Assembly (NCBI GenBank): GCA_943354205.1
Contig: CALRBJ010000010.1
Coordinates: 1 to 16,128 of the forward strand
Direction: 5' to 3'
Source of the DNA: Candidatus Nomurabacteria bacterium
GTDB taxonomy: Bacteria; Patescibacteriota; Minisyncoccia; Phycocordibacterales; UBA9973
Length of the DNA stretch: 16,128 nucleotides
Shown here piece after piece: positions 6,347 to 12,675 of the stretch; position 1 is the stretch's first letter, and each line of letters opens with the position of its first letter. The notes below the pieces were generated by a model. The model did not search any database, was not told where the DNA came from, and saw nothing but the letters and a program-made list of their open reading frames with translations. The position numbers and the translations under genes are program-made.

Positions 6347-6375
6347 ATAATAGCAAAGATATGAATGCAAACCAA
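6347..6375 (-). promoter_or_regulatory. promoter of the HtrA-like gene
   Basis: TTGGTT (6370-6375), a 17-nt spacer and TATTAT (6347-6352) lie on the minus strand, 7 nt before the ATG at 6339. AAGG is present only 1 nt from the ATG, too close for ribosome binding, so a leaderless message is expected. Confidence 0.6.
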
Positions 6376-6394
6376 CCCCTAAATTGGTTTTGGT

Positions 6395-6427
6395 AAAAAT
6401 AAAAAACCGCCAGATTTTGTCCGGCGG
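6395..6427 (-). terminator. intrinsic terminator of the gene at 6451-7167
   Basis: On the minus strand, CCGCC pairs with GGCGG (6407-6411 with 6423-6427), extended inward after one mismatch. TTTTTTATTTTT follows. It lies about 24 bases beyond the stop codon and just upstream of the HtrA-like promoter, insulating the two units. Confidence 0.85.
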
Positions 6428-6450
6428 ATAATAGTTTGATTTTCACAAAC

Positions 6451-7167
6451 TTAAAGTTCTAAAATTATTGGAAGCATTTGCCCATCACAAGGTTTCCTAA
6501 AAATTCTGGTTGTCATTTCAAGTTTAATTTTCCCTTGAATACCAAAACCATTTTCTGGCGTGATTGTTTTTGCCAAACCATTGAATACAGAGATTCCTTC
6601 ACACAAAGATTCAAATGTCATTGTGTAAATTCGATCAAAGTTGCTTCTTCCGACATCATCTTTGTCATGCGGTTTGTCGAATGAGATAAGCTTCAGTGAG
6701 TCAATTGCCTTTTTAGAGACATCATAGGAATACTGCCAATCCACATTTATGTGAATGTCGCAAGTTTTATGACGACCAGCAGGGCAAATAGAATTACTTT
6801 TTGTGGGAGGCATTTCTTGCAACATTTCAATCAGTTGAACTTCGGTTTTTTCATTTCTGATATCAGAAACATTTGTCAACTTAGCTCTGTTCCAAGGAAG
6901 AGTGACTTCTTCTTCTAACCCACCGTTGAAAACGGAATCATTAAAAAGTAAATCTTTTATCCTTAGGTAAAGCTCCGAATTAGGTTCCCAATTAGGAAAT
7001 GAACCGTGGTATGCAGTGGTATCGCAATATCGATTGTTTGCAAATTCGTCACGTACAAAGCCCAATTTTTCAAGCGCTGTAACTGTTGAGAAGGCTATGT
7101 CATATGCAGAAAGATGCAGGTCAAATTTTGGTTTGCCTGTGTAGTAGGTATTTTGTTTTGTGTCCAT
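6451..7167 (-). CDS. uncharacterised protein
   Basis: I do not recognise this 238-residue protein. It has no signal peptide or membrane helix and looks cytoplasmic, with mixed alpha/beta composition and many aromatic and acidic residues. The only notable local pattern is CPAGRHKTCDIHINVDW (residues about 128-144), in which Cys and His residues could bind a metal. Beta-strand-like stretches alternate in the C-terminal half (FDRIYTMTF, GKIKLEMTTRIF). It is monocistronic, with its own promoter (7199-7226) and terminator (6395-6427). It is AT-richer than the neighbouring core genes and is bordered by a dispersed repeat at 7228-7310, which fits later acquisition. No Shine-Dalgarno sequence precedes the ATG; a leader of about 25 nt is predicted. 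Confidence 0.75.
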   Translation of the reverse strand: MDTKQNTYYTGKPKFDLHLSAYDIAFSTVTALEKLGFVRDEFANNRYCDTTAYHGSFPNWEPNSELYLRIKDLLFNDSVFNGGLEEEVTLPWNRAKLTNVSDIRNEKTEVQLIEMLQEMPPTKSNSICPAGRHKTCDIHINVDWQYSYDVSKKAIDSLKLISFDKPHDKDDVGRSNFDRIYTMTFESLCEGISVFNGLAKTITPENGFGIQGKIKLEMTTRIFRKPCDGQMLPIILEL

Positions 7168-7198
7168 TATTTTGGATTTTTAATGAATTTATACCAGA

Positions 7199-7226
7199 AT
7201 CTTACTCTACTATTTTAATTTGTCAA
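7199..7226 (-). promoter_or_regulatory. promoter of the gene at 6451-7167
   Basis: A consensus TTGACA (7221-7226), a 16-nt spacer and TAAGAT (7199-7204) lie on the minus strand. The alternative is the extended -10 TGGTATAAA at 7188-7196. The -35 hexamer lies at the edge of the GC-rich repeat (7228-7310), so the repeat boundary touches the promoter. Confidence 0.5.
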
Positions 7227-7227
7227 G

Positions 7228-7310
7228 GGGCTTGATGAAGCAAGAGGGGGTGAGGTCTTCCTCCCCTGACAAGGGGAGGTCAGATGAAATCTGGGAGGGG
7301 TTTGTATTTC
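7228..7310. repeat. REP-like dispersed hairpin repeat
   Basis: It is centred on a perfect hairpin CCTCCCC-TGACAA-GGGGAGG (7260-7279). Its reverse complement shares CCCCTTGTCAGGG and a following AGAC-TCACC segment with the sequence at 15949-15980. A looser relative of the hairpin lies at 16044-16066. One side forms the last codons and stop of the cysteine desulfurase (stop 7280-7282). Confidence 0.65.
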
Positions 7311-8548
7311 TTAAAAATTTCTTCTAACGCCCCCACTAACCCAACCAAATGTTCTTTCTTAGTATCTCGCCCGAGGGTGATGCGGAGGGAGCCCTGTTCT
7401 TCTCCGGATTTTGTGGCGCCAATGGCGCGGAGCACATATGATTCATCAGGGTCGTCGGCATGGCAAGCGGATTTGGAAGACACCATATACCCTTTCGCAT
7501 CGAGCTCTATGACTAAAAGTTCGCTTGAGAAATTTGGAAATGAAACACTGACATTATTTGGAAGTCGAATGTCCAAATCGCCATTGATTTTAGATTTTGG
7601 AAATTTCTTTTTTAATTCTTTTATTAAAAAGTTGCGAAGCACTATCAGCTTTTTATATTCTTTTTCTGCCATGTCTCGAGTTTTATTCAGAGCCTCGGCA
7701 AATGCGCCGACGAGCGGGACCGATTCTGTACCAGAACGAAAATTAAATTCCTGTCCTCCTCCTAAAATTTGCGGAGCTATAGGTGTGCCCTTTTTCACAT
7801 ACAAAAACCCGATGCCTTTTGGCCCGTATATTTTGGAACTATTTATACTCATCAAATCCACTCCCAGTCTATCGGCCTGAATGTCTAAATAGTTTGTCGC
7901 CTGGCAGGCATCGGTGTGAAAAAAAGGAAATTTAGAATTCTGGTTTTCCAATTTGTTTTTTCTGTAGTGCCGTATTTCCTTTGCAATCTCGCGTATTGGC
8001 TGGATAGTGCCGATTTCATTGTTAGCATACATGACCGAAACCAAAACTGTCTCTGGTTTTAGCGCTTCCTTTATTTTTTTCGGATTTACAATTCCGTTTT
8101 CTTCTACGGGAACATAAGTAATTGTTGCTTTCTTTTCTCGCTCAAGCGTTCGGCACACTTCGAGCACTGACGCATGCTCTATATTTGTGGTCACGATATG
8201 GGGAAGCGAAAGCCTTTGCCAATTTTTCTTATCATTTTTAAATTCGTAATTCGTAATTCGTAATTGATTAATTATTCCCAGTATCGCCAAGTTGTTCCCT
8301 TCTGTTCCCCCGCTCGTAAAAATAATTTCTTCTGGACGAGCAAACAAATTTTTTGCAATACTGGCGCGAGAATTATCTAAAATATTCTTAGCTTCTATAC
8401 CGGCAGTGTGGAAGCTGGAAGCATTGCCAAAAATTTCTTTTTGATATTTATTTAACAAGTTTAAAACACCCGCATCTATGGGCGTGGAGCTCGCATGATC
8501 CAAATAAATTTTTTTACTATATTTTTTTGATTCTTTTGGCTTTTTCAT
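7280..8548 (-). CDS. cysteine desulfurase, NifS/IscS family
   Basis: This PLP enzyme removes sulfur from cysteine and passes it as a persulfide to Fe-S cluster or tRNA thiolation pathways. Visible are YLDHASSTPID at the N-terminus, the cofactor motif SGGTEGNNLAI, the IEHASVLE motif, FFHTDACQA, the PLP-lysine stretch SSKIYGPKGIGFLYV (the usual His before Lys is Ser), and the active-site loop VSSKSACHADDPDESYVLRAIG with the persulfide Cys. I chose ATG 8548 (422 residues). It starts MKKPKESKK and lies 7 nt after a -10 box, whereas the upstream ATG (8587) would overlap the divergent gene. Two extra segments look like repeat insertions: INQLRITNYEF and LENQNSKF. The C-terminal PLPDFI and stop come from the REP-like repeat. 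No iscU-like scaffold gene is adjacent. Confidence 0.93.
   Translation of the reverse strand: MKKPKESKKYSKKIYLDHASSTPIDAGVLNLLNKYQKEIFGNASSFHTAGIEAKNILDNSRASIAKNLFARPEEIIFTSGGTEGNNLAILGIINQLRITNYEFKNDKKNWQRLSLPHIVTTNIEHASVLEVCRTLEREKKATITYVPVEENGIVNPKKIKEALKPETVLVSVMYANNEIGTIQPIREIAKEIRHYRKNKLENQNSKFPFFHTDACQATNYLDIQADRLGVDLMSINSSKIYGPKGIGFLYVKKGTPIAPQILGGGQEFNFRSGTESVPLVGAFAEALNKTRDMAEKEYKKLIVLRNFLIKELKKKFPKSKINGDLDIRLPNNVSVSFPNFSSELLVIELDAKGYMVSSKSACHADDPDESYVLRAIGATKSGEEQGSLRITLGRDTKKEHLVGLVGALEEIFKKYKPLPDFI
8241..8265. repeat. heptanucleotide tandem repeat inside the desulfurase gene
   Basis: Three and a half units of AATTCGT/ATTCGTA (period 7) lie within the desulfurase reading frame. 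On the coding strand they give LRITNYEF, a peptide typical of STRR-type heptanucleotide repeats. The segment sits between the cofactor motif and the IEHASV motif, where family members are normally shorter. Confidence 0.75.
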
Positions 8549-8565
8549 AAAATTTAGTATATAAT
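8536..8565 (+). promoter_or_regulatory. promoter of the DUF4446-infB-rbfA unit
   Basis: TTGGCT (8536-8541), an 18-nt spacer and a consensus TATAAT (8560-8565) lead to the ATG 10 nt later (8576). Transcription is predicted to start 3-4 nt before the ATG or at it. The -35 part lies within the desulfurase 5' coding region. Confidence 0.6.
8556..8561 (-). promoter_or_regulatory. -10 box of the cysteine desulfurase gene
   Basis: TATACT on the minus strand ends 7 nt before the chosen ATG (8548). It shares two bases with the plus-strand TATAAT (8560-8565), so the two polymerases cannot bind at once. No strong -35 is evident. Confidence 0.5.
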
Positions 8566-8575
8566 CGGGAATCGC

Positions 8576-9022
8576 ATGAACACGCAAATTCTCATTATAA
8601 TTCTAGCTGTTTTAGACTTAATTCTCTTTTTTTTGGTCTTTAAACTACACTCTCGCTTGCGCAAACTTTTCCGCGGGCGCAAGGGTCGCGACCTAGAGGA
8701 GATTATCATTTCTTTGCGAAATGAGCTAGACCAGATGGAAAAAGAATTTGTAAAGGGTGAAGCGCGCGATCGCGATATGGATGCGCGTTTGAAAAAGTCT
8801 GTGAGTGGAGTTTCGATGATTCGCTTCTCGCCATTTCAAGGCGAAGGCGGGAATCAGAGCTTTGCGCTCGCTATGCTCGACGAAGAAAATGACGGCGTGG
8901 TCATCTCAAGCCTCTATGCCCGCGAGCGTATGAGCGTATTTGCAAAACCGATAAAGAATGGCGTCTCTGAATTCGAGCTTTCAGCTGAAGAAAAGAAAGT
9001 GCTCGCCGACGCTCAAAAATAA
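8576..9022 (+). CDS. DUF4446 family membrane protein
   Basis: The 148-residue protein has one N-terminal membrane helix (about 4-23), then a basic and charged coiled-coil-like stretch (25-70), then a conserved globular domain. That domain includes SMIRFSPFQGEGG, SFALAMLDEENDGVVISS and the end VFAKPIKNGVSEFELSAEEKKVL, which match what I know of DUF4446. Its function is unknown. The topology suggests a short anchor with a cytoplasmic domain. It is the first gene of an apparent operon with infB (9-nt gap) and rbfA. The start is ATG 8576, 10 nt after TATAAT. The GGGA at 8567-8570 is probably not transcribed. Confidence 0.8.
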   Translation: MNTQILIIILAVLDLILFFLVFKLHSRLRKLFRGRKGRDLEEIIISLRNELDQMEKEFVKGEARDRDMDARLKKSVSGVSMIRFSPFQGEGGNQSFALAMLDEENDGVVISSLYARERMSVFAKPIKNGVSEFELSAEEKKVLADAQK

Positions 9023-9031
9023 AATCTAAAA

Positions 9032-10546
9032 ATGAATGTAAAGAACAAACAACCAAATATGGTTTCGCGTCCACCCGTCGTCGCCGTACTCGGGCATATC
9101 GACCACGGCAAATCGACCTTGCTCGACTACATCCGCAAATCAAATGTTGTTGCCGGAGAAGCAGGCGGTATCACCCAACACCTTTCGGCCTATGAGGTCG
9201 TGCACAAAGACGAACACGGCGTGGATAAAAAAATAACTTTTATTGATACTCCGGGCCACGAGGCATTTTCTGGCATGCGCGAGCGAGGAGCAGGCGCGGC
9301 TAATATCGGCATTCTGGTCGTATCAGCTGAAGACGGCGTAAAGACCCAAACCAAAGAAGCGCTCGCCACTATCCTCGCCTCAAAAATTCCCTATATTGTA
9401 GCTATAAATAAAATAGACAAGGAAGGCGCAGACTTGGAAAAAACCAAAATGAATTTAGCCGAGAACGAAATATTTATCGAAGGCTTTGGGGGCTCTATTC
9501 CATATGTAGCAATCTCTTCTAAAACCGGCGCGGGTATAGACGATCTCCTGTCGATGATCCTCCTCGTCGACGAAATGGCCGAAGACAAAGCCGATACAAA
9601 TTCAAATGCTTCCGGTGTGGTGATCGAGAGCCATCTCGATCCAAAACGCGGAGTCACCGCCACGCTGATCATAAAAGACGGCACCTTGAAAAAAGGCATG
9701 TATGTGGTCGCTGGTAATTCTATAGTCGGTACTAGGATCTTTGAAAGTTTCTTGGGCAAGCAAATAGATGAAGCGACATTTTCTACACCGATCGTACTCT
9801 CTGGCTTCGACACCATGCCTCCGGCCGGCAGCGCCTTCACATCATTTGAAAATAAAAAGGAAGCAGAAGAACAAATAAAAGAAAATAAAAATAATGGGAG
9901 TGAGAGAAAAAACAGGATAGAGAATTTAGGAGAAACCAAAGTTAAACTCTTGCCGATCATCATAAAGACCGATGTGTCTGGCACCATGGAAGCCATCCAA
10001 AAAGAATTGAGTAAAATGAATCAAGACACCGTAGCATGGAAAGTCATCAGCTCCGGCGTCGGCAGTATATCGGAAAACGATGTAAAGACTGCGCTATCGG
10101 ACCCATCCACCATCATCGTAGGATTCGGGGTAAAATCAGATGCCAAGGCGCGCGAGCTGGCAGAGCAAAATGGAATTCAAATTTTAAACTTCGATATCAT
10201 CTACAAGCTTTCTGAATTCTTGGCGGAAAACATCGAGTCTCGCCGACCACGAGTGCAGAGCGAAGAAGTCGAAGGCAAGGCTAAAATTTTAAAAATATTC
10301 AACAAAACCCGTGACCGCACGGTAGCTGGCGCGCGCGTGCTCGAAGGGCATATAGCCGAGGGTTCTTTGGTAAAGATAATGCGCCGAGATTTTGAAATAG
10401 ACCGCGGACGCATAATCGGCCTAGAAAAAAGCAAGGTAAAAACCAAACAAGCAGAAACAGGTGAAGAGTTTGGAATGCTCCTCGAACTAAAAGTAGAGAT
10501 CGCTCCGGGCGACACTGTGGAATCTTTTGTAATGACTTCAAAGTAA
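9032..10546 (+). CDS. infB: translation initiation factor IF-2 (short form)
   Basis: This GTPase delivers initiator tRNA to the small ribosomal subunit. The G domain motifs are G1 GHIDHGKS (21-28), G2 GGITQH (45-50), G3 DTPGH (72-76), G4 NKID (126-129) and G5 SSKT (162-165). Domains II, III and IV follow, ending in a typical IF-2 C2 domain (KTRDRTVAGARVLEGHIAEG and later). At 504 residues it lacks the long N-terminal region of most bacterial IF-2 proteins and starts almost at the G domain, as in other reduced CPR genomes. An A-rich, Lys/Glu/Asn-rich linker (KKEAEEQIKENKNNGSERK) separates domains II and III. No Shine-Dalgarno sequence precedes the ATG, which follows the DUF4446 stop by 9 nt. 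Confidence 0.97.
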   Translation: MNVKNKQPNMVSRPPVVAVLGHIDHGKSTLLDYIRKSNVVAGEAGGITQHLSAYEVVHKDEHGVDKKITFIDTPGHEAFSGMRERGAGAANIGILVVSAEDGVKTQTKEALATILASKIPYIVAINKIDKEGADLEKTKMNLAENEIFIEGFGGSIPYVAISSKTGAGIDDLLSMILLVDEMAEDKADTNSNASGVVIESHLDPKRGVTATLIIKDGTLKKGMYVVAGNSIVGTRIFESFLGKQIDEATFSTPIVLSGFDTMPPAGSAFTSFENKKEAEEQIKENKNNGSERKNRIENLGETKVKLLPIIIKTDVSGTMEAIQKELSKMNQDTVAWKVISSGVGSISENDVKTALSDPSTIIVGFGVKSDAKARELAEQNGIQILNFDIIYKLSEFLAENIESRRPRVQSEEVEGKAKILKIFNKTRDRTVAGARVLEGHIAEGSLVKIMRRDFEIDRGRIIGLEKSKVKTKQAETGEEFGMLLELKVEIAPGDTVESFVMTSK

Positions 10547-10562
10547 ATATAGATAAATTAAA

Positions 10563-10901
10563 ATGACTATTCGCCAAGAAAAAGTAAATGAAGAAATCCG
10601 ACGCTACGCCGCCGAAACCCTCTTGCGCACCTCCACCGGCGGATCGCTCATCACTATCACCCGCGCAGAAGTATCACCCGATCTAAAAAAAGGAATTATC
10701 TATATCACTACCATTCCAAAAGACAAAGAGACTGCGGCACTGCACTTTGTCGAACGCCAGCTCGGTGAGATCCGCAAAGTTCTAGGCCAGAAAATGAAAA
10801 TCCGCGCTCTTCCTTACCTCTCGGTCGCTATCGACATAGGCGAGCAGAATCGCCAACGCATAGACGAGCTTTCGATAGAAGCGGAAAAGTTAGAAAAATA
10901 A
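10563..10901 (+). CDS. rbfA: ribosome-binding factor A
   Basis: The 112-residue product has the RbfA KH-like fold signature: RQEKVNEEIRRYAAETL at the start, ITRAEVSPDLKKGIIYIT in the centre and LPYLSVAIDIG near the end. It assists late maturation of the 30S subunit near the 16S 5' end. It follows infB by 16 nt, the common bacterial order, and ends inside the left arm of a strong terminator (10894-10929). The AT-rich spacer contains no Shine-Dalgarno sequence, so translation probably depends on coupling or A-rich leader binding. Confidence 0.93.
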   Translation: MTIRQEKVNEEIRRYAAETLLRTSTGGSLITITRAEVSPDLKKGIIYITTIPKDKETAALHFVERQLGEIRKVLGQKMKIRALPYLSVAIDIGEQNRQRIDELSIEAEKLEK

Positions 10902-10929
10902 AATCCCCTCTACAGGGGATTTTATTTTT
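10894..10929. terminator. symmetric bidirectional terminator, rbfA / tRNA cluster
   Basis: A perfect 15-bp inverted repeat, AAAAATAAAATCCCC with loop TCTACA, has T-rich arms on both sides. It ends the infB operon (+) and the four-tRNA transcript (-). The rbfA stop codon is within the left arm. Confidence 0.93.
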
Positions 10930-10930
10930 G

Positions 10931-11014
10931 TGCTCGAGGTGGGGGTCGAACCCACAAGGGCTTGCGCCCGGCAAATTTTAAGTCTGCTGCGTATACCAAT
11001 TCCGCCACTCGAGC
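10931..11014 (-). tRNA. tRNA-Leu (TAA anticodon)
   Basis: Acceptor arms GCTCGAG/CTCGAGC pair fully. The anticodon arm GCAGA-CTTAAAA-TTTGC (one G-U pair) gives TAA. The long variable arm GCCGGGCGCAAGCCCTT fits leucine. Discriminator A is present and no CCA is encoded. It is the last gene of the tRNA cluster. Confidence 0.95.
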
Positions 11015-11018
11015 GATG

Positions 11019-11090
11019 AGGCCTGGGCGAGAATCGCACTCGCGTATATTCCTTTTGCAGAGGAATGCCTTACTACTTGGCTACCAGGCC
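11019..11090 (-). tRNA. tRNA-Cys (GCA anticodon)
   Basis: Acceptor arms GGCCTGG/CCAGGCC pair fully, and anticodon arm TTCCT-CTGCAAA-AGGAA gives GCA. The discriminator base is T (U), the normal identity element for cysteine. No CCA is encoded. It lies four bases from tRNA-Leu(TAA). Confidence 0.96.
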
Positions 11091-11110
11091 AGATAAATTT
11101 TTGGACCTAG

Positions 11111-11194
11111 TGCCGGGAAGAGGACTTGAACCTCCATGGGATTACTCCCGCTTGCTCCTAAGGCAAGTGCGTCTGCCAATTTCGCCATCCCGGC
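11111..11194 (-). tRNA. tRNA-Leu (TAG anticodon)
   Basis: The acceptor stem is GCCGGGA with TCCCGGC. Anticodon arm CTTGC-CTTAGGA-GCAAG gives TAG. A class II variable arm (GGGAGTAATCCCA) is present, the discriminator is A and no CCA is encoded. Confidence 0.95.
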
Positions 11195-11210
11195 AAAAAA
11201 ATTTGCCTAG

Positions 11211-11283
11211 TGCGTCCAGAAGGGATCGAACCTTCGACCTTATCCTTAAGAGGGATCTGCTCTACCAGCTGAGCTATGGACGC
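11211..11283 (-). tRNA. tRNA-Lys (CTT anticodon)
   Basis: Acceptor arms GCGTCCA/TGGACGC pair fully. The D arm is GCTCAGCTGGTAGAGC and T arm is GAAGG-TTCGATC-CCTTC. The anticodon loop CTCTTAA gives CTT; the outermost anticodon-stem pair (G-A) does not match. No CCA is encoded. It is the first gene of the cluster. The first 13 bases, plus two upstream, are repeated 74 nt further upstream. Confidence 0.9.
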
Positions 11284-11360
11284 TTAAAATTACTTATCTA
11301 TAAAAACACATATATACCATACTCTGTCTGTATACCTACCAAAACAGCTATGGACGCTTA
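11272..11360 (-). repeat. direct repeat of the tRNA-Lys 5' end
   Basis: The 15-mer AGCTATGGACGCTTA occurs at 11272-11286 (tRNA-Lys 5' end and two flanking bases) and again at 11346-11360. On the minus strand the extra copy reads TAAGCGTCCATAGCT, a tRNA start without the rest of a tRNA. The 59 bases between are AT-rich. Confidence 0.7.
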
Positions 11361-11384
11361 ATTTAAAACTCAAAAACAATGCGT

Positions 11385-11390
11385 ATTATA
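11385..11390 (-). promoter_or_regulatory. candidate -10 box for the tRNA cluster
   Basis: TATAAT on the minus strand lies about 100 nt before tRNA-Lys and just downstream of the terminator of the pilin-like block. No good -35 is seen, because that position falls in the terminator arm. Other AT-rich boxes nearer the tRNA (for example TATATA around 11311-11318) are alternatives. Confidence 0.3.
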
Positions 11391-11397
11391 CATTTTT

Positions 11398-11435
11398 AAA
11401 TCAAAAAATCCACCTTGCGGTGGATTTTTTGATTT
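11398..11435. terminator. strong symmetric terminator at the end of the pilin-like block
   Basis: A perfect 17-bp inverted repeat (AAATCAAAAAATCCACC, loop TTGC) has a GC core with A6/T6 flanks. It begins one base after the stop of the last pilin-like gene on the minus strand. The same architecture is seen at 2380-2413. Confidence 0.92.
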
Positions 11436-11436
11436 G

Positions 11437-11760
11437 TTATTGCTTGTTTGCCGGAGTGCCTCCGTGCACATCTACACCAGTGACACCGAAAGTATTTATG
11501 ATTAGAGTCATAAAGAAGAATACCCCCACCATTATAGCCATGCCGATCACTCCCCAGAGCATGTGCGATTTTCCATTTGTGCGCTTTTCATCATTGTCAG
11601 CGCCAGACAAAAATTCAAAAACTCCATAAAGAAAGTACAGGAGCGCCGCCGCAAACATAAACATGATGATCGGGTTTACGATATAGCGGTTTAGCGCATG
11701 GAGCAGGCTGGTTACATCAGCCTCGGCTGGAGTGGCGAAATAAATCTTTGGCAATGACAT
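11437..11760 (-). CDS. pilin-like two-helix membrane protein, fifth paralogue
   Basis: The 107-residue protein has two predicted membrane helices (about 28-52 and 66-91) joined by a short charged turn (GADNDEKRTNGKS). The block NGKSHMLWGVIGMAIMVG and the end INTFG match the neighbouring paralogues (QILYGVIGFAVIIG and TTTFG; FMLWGIIALAVMFS and TNTFG). This plan is that of VirB2/TrbC-like T4SS pilins, a family common in CPR genomes. Unlike the other four it has no clear cleavable signal peptide and no cysteines, so it may play a different part, such as a platform subunit. It follows the 11770 gene by 9 nt and is terminated immediately after its stop. Confidence 0.7.
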   Translation of the reverse strand: MSLPKIYFATPAEADVTSLLHALNRYIVNPIIMFMFAAALLYFLYGVFEFLSGADNDEKRTNGKSHMLWGVIGMAIMVGVFFFMTLIINTFGVTGVDVHGGTPANKQ

Positions 11761-11769
11761 GTTTATATT

Positions 11770-12147
11770 TTAGAGAGTTGGGAAGTTTGGTGTGACGTTT
11801 GTATTGTTCAAACCAAAAGTAGTGGTTAGGATTTGAACCAAGCCCCATACACCGATAATCACAGCAAAACCGATCACACCATAGAGGATCTGTTCTCGGC
11901 CTTTTTTACGCTCGTCTTCGTCATGAGCCATCATGTACTTGACCACACCAGCGATAAACCATACGAGAGCTCCTGCTATAAGCAAAGGAATTATGAATTG
12001 GTTTAGGATTCTGATTATGTTACAAATTTGGCCTTCGACACTAGATAGCGTAGAAGCATTACATGTATAGCCAGCTGCTCCTACCACAAAAGGAGTGAGG
12101 AGCGATGCGCTAAATACTGCGGTAAAAATTTTGTTAAATATTTTCAT
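11770..12147 (-). CDS. pilin-like two-helix membrane protein, fourth paralogue
   Basis: The 125-residue protein has a signal peptide (1-25, likely cut near VVGAA-GY). A short outer segment carries two cysteines (29 and 42). Helix 1 is at about 50-73, followed by the charged turn AHDEDERKKGREQ and helix 2 at about 88-110, then a polar tail. It is closest to the 12229 product: WGLVQILTTTFG against WGLVKILTNTFG. The family resemblance is to VirB2/TrbC-like T4SS pilins. Its own promoter is likely at 12195-12223. The AT-rich leader shows no Shine-Dalgarno sequence. It is probably transcribed with the 11437 gene. Confidence 0.72.
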   Translation of the reverse strand: MKIFNKIFTAVFSASLLTPFVVGAAGYTCNASTLSSVEGQICNIIRILNQFIIPLLIAGALVWFIAGVVKYMMAHDEDERKKGREQILYGVIGFAVIIGVWGLVQILTTTFGLNNTNVTPNFPTL

Positions 12148-12194
12148 TTAATTTAAAACTAAAATAATAAGCGACCTAATAATAATATGCCTGT

Positions 12195-12223
12195 ATTATA
12201 CCCCCTATACCAATAGCAAGCAA
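12195..12223 (-). promoter_or_regulatory. promoter of the 11770 and 11437 genes
   Basis: TTGCTT (12218-12223), a 17-nt spacer and a consensus TATAAT (12195-12200) lie on the minus strand between two pilin-like genes. The predicted leader is about 40 nt, unusually long for this window. Confidence 0.5.
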
Positions 12224-12228
12224 TGAGC

Positions 12229-12669
12229 CTATTGCTTTAAGAGTGGAATACCAAAGTCTATACCAAAGGTATTGGTCAGGATCTTTACCAATCCCCAGAC
12301 CGAGAACATCACCGCGAGGGCTATGATGCCCCAGAGCATGAATTTTGAACCCTCCTCACGCTTGGTGGAATCATTGGCATGCATAAAGTAAGTGATCACT
12401 CCGTACACAAATATAGCGAGCGCCACAGCAAAAAGGAGTGGCACTATAGATTTCAAGATAAAGCATGTAAAGAAATTTACGATATCAGAGAGAGTTTTTA
12501 ATTTATTGACCCCGCTACAGATAGATGATGGGGCAGTGTGGAGAGAAAAATTAAAACCATTAAATGTCGGAGATTCCGTCACAGGGGTTGTTCGAGCAAA
12601 GGAAAGAGCCGGCGCAAACATCGCGCAGAGAATTATTATTTTTAGAATTTTATTTTTTAGATTTTTCAT
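12229..12669 (-). CDS. pilin-like two-helix membrane protein, third paralogue
   Basis: The 146-residue protein has a signal peptide (1-25, likely cut after LSFA). An outer segment of about 45 residues has cysteines at 51 and 69. Helix 1 is at about 74-96, the charged turn is HANDSTKREEGSK, and helix 2 is at about 110-134, ending TNTFG. WGIIALAV and WGLVKIL mark it as a paralogue of the 11770 and 11437 products. VirB2/TrbC-type pilin is the best family guess. It follows the 12676 gene by 6 nt and is probably co-transcribed with it. Confidence 0.72.
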   Translation of the reverse strand: MKNLKNKILKIIILCAMFAPALSFARTTPVTESPTFNGFNFSLHTAPSSICSGVNKLKTLSDIVNFFTCFILKSIVPLLFAVALAIFVYGVITYFMHANDSTKREEGSKFMLWGIIALAVMFSVWGLVKILTNTFGIDFGIPLLKQ

Positions 12670-12675
12670 ATATTT

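Noticed and set aside
6370..6390. AACCAA...TTGGTT hairpin as a terminator
   Set aside because: The stem is short, has no following T tract in a useful direction, and AACCAA is better explained as the complement of the -35 box of the HtrA-like promoter.
7284..7880. 198-residue plus-strand open frame opposite the cysteine desulfurase
   Set aside because: It is a mirror frame of a clearly recognised enzyme. Its start lies in the REP-like repeat and no plausible domain is seen.
8549..8587. Upstream ATG (8587) for the cysteine desulfurase
   Set aside because: It would overlap the divergent DUF4446 gene and place the -10 box within coding sequence. The extra 13 residues do not resemble the family N-terminus.
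9391..9996. 201-residue minus-strand open frame opposite infB
   Set aside because: It is antisense to conserved IF-2 domains, with Ser/Phe-rich shadow composition and no supporting signals.
11065..11361. 98-residue plus-strand open frame across tRNA genes
   Set aside because: It is made of three tRNA genes read in antisense; stems and anticodon loops explain the sequence fully.
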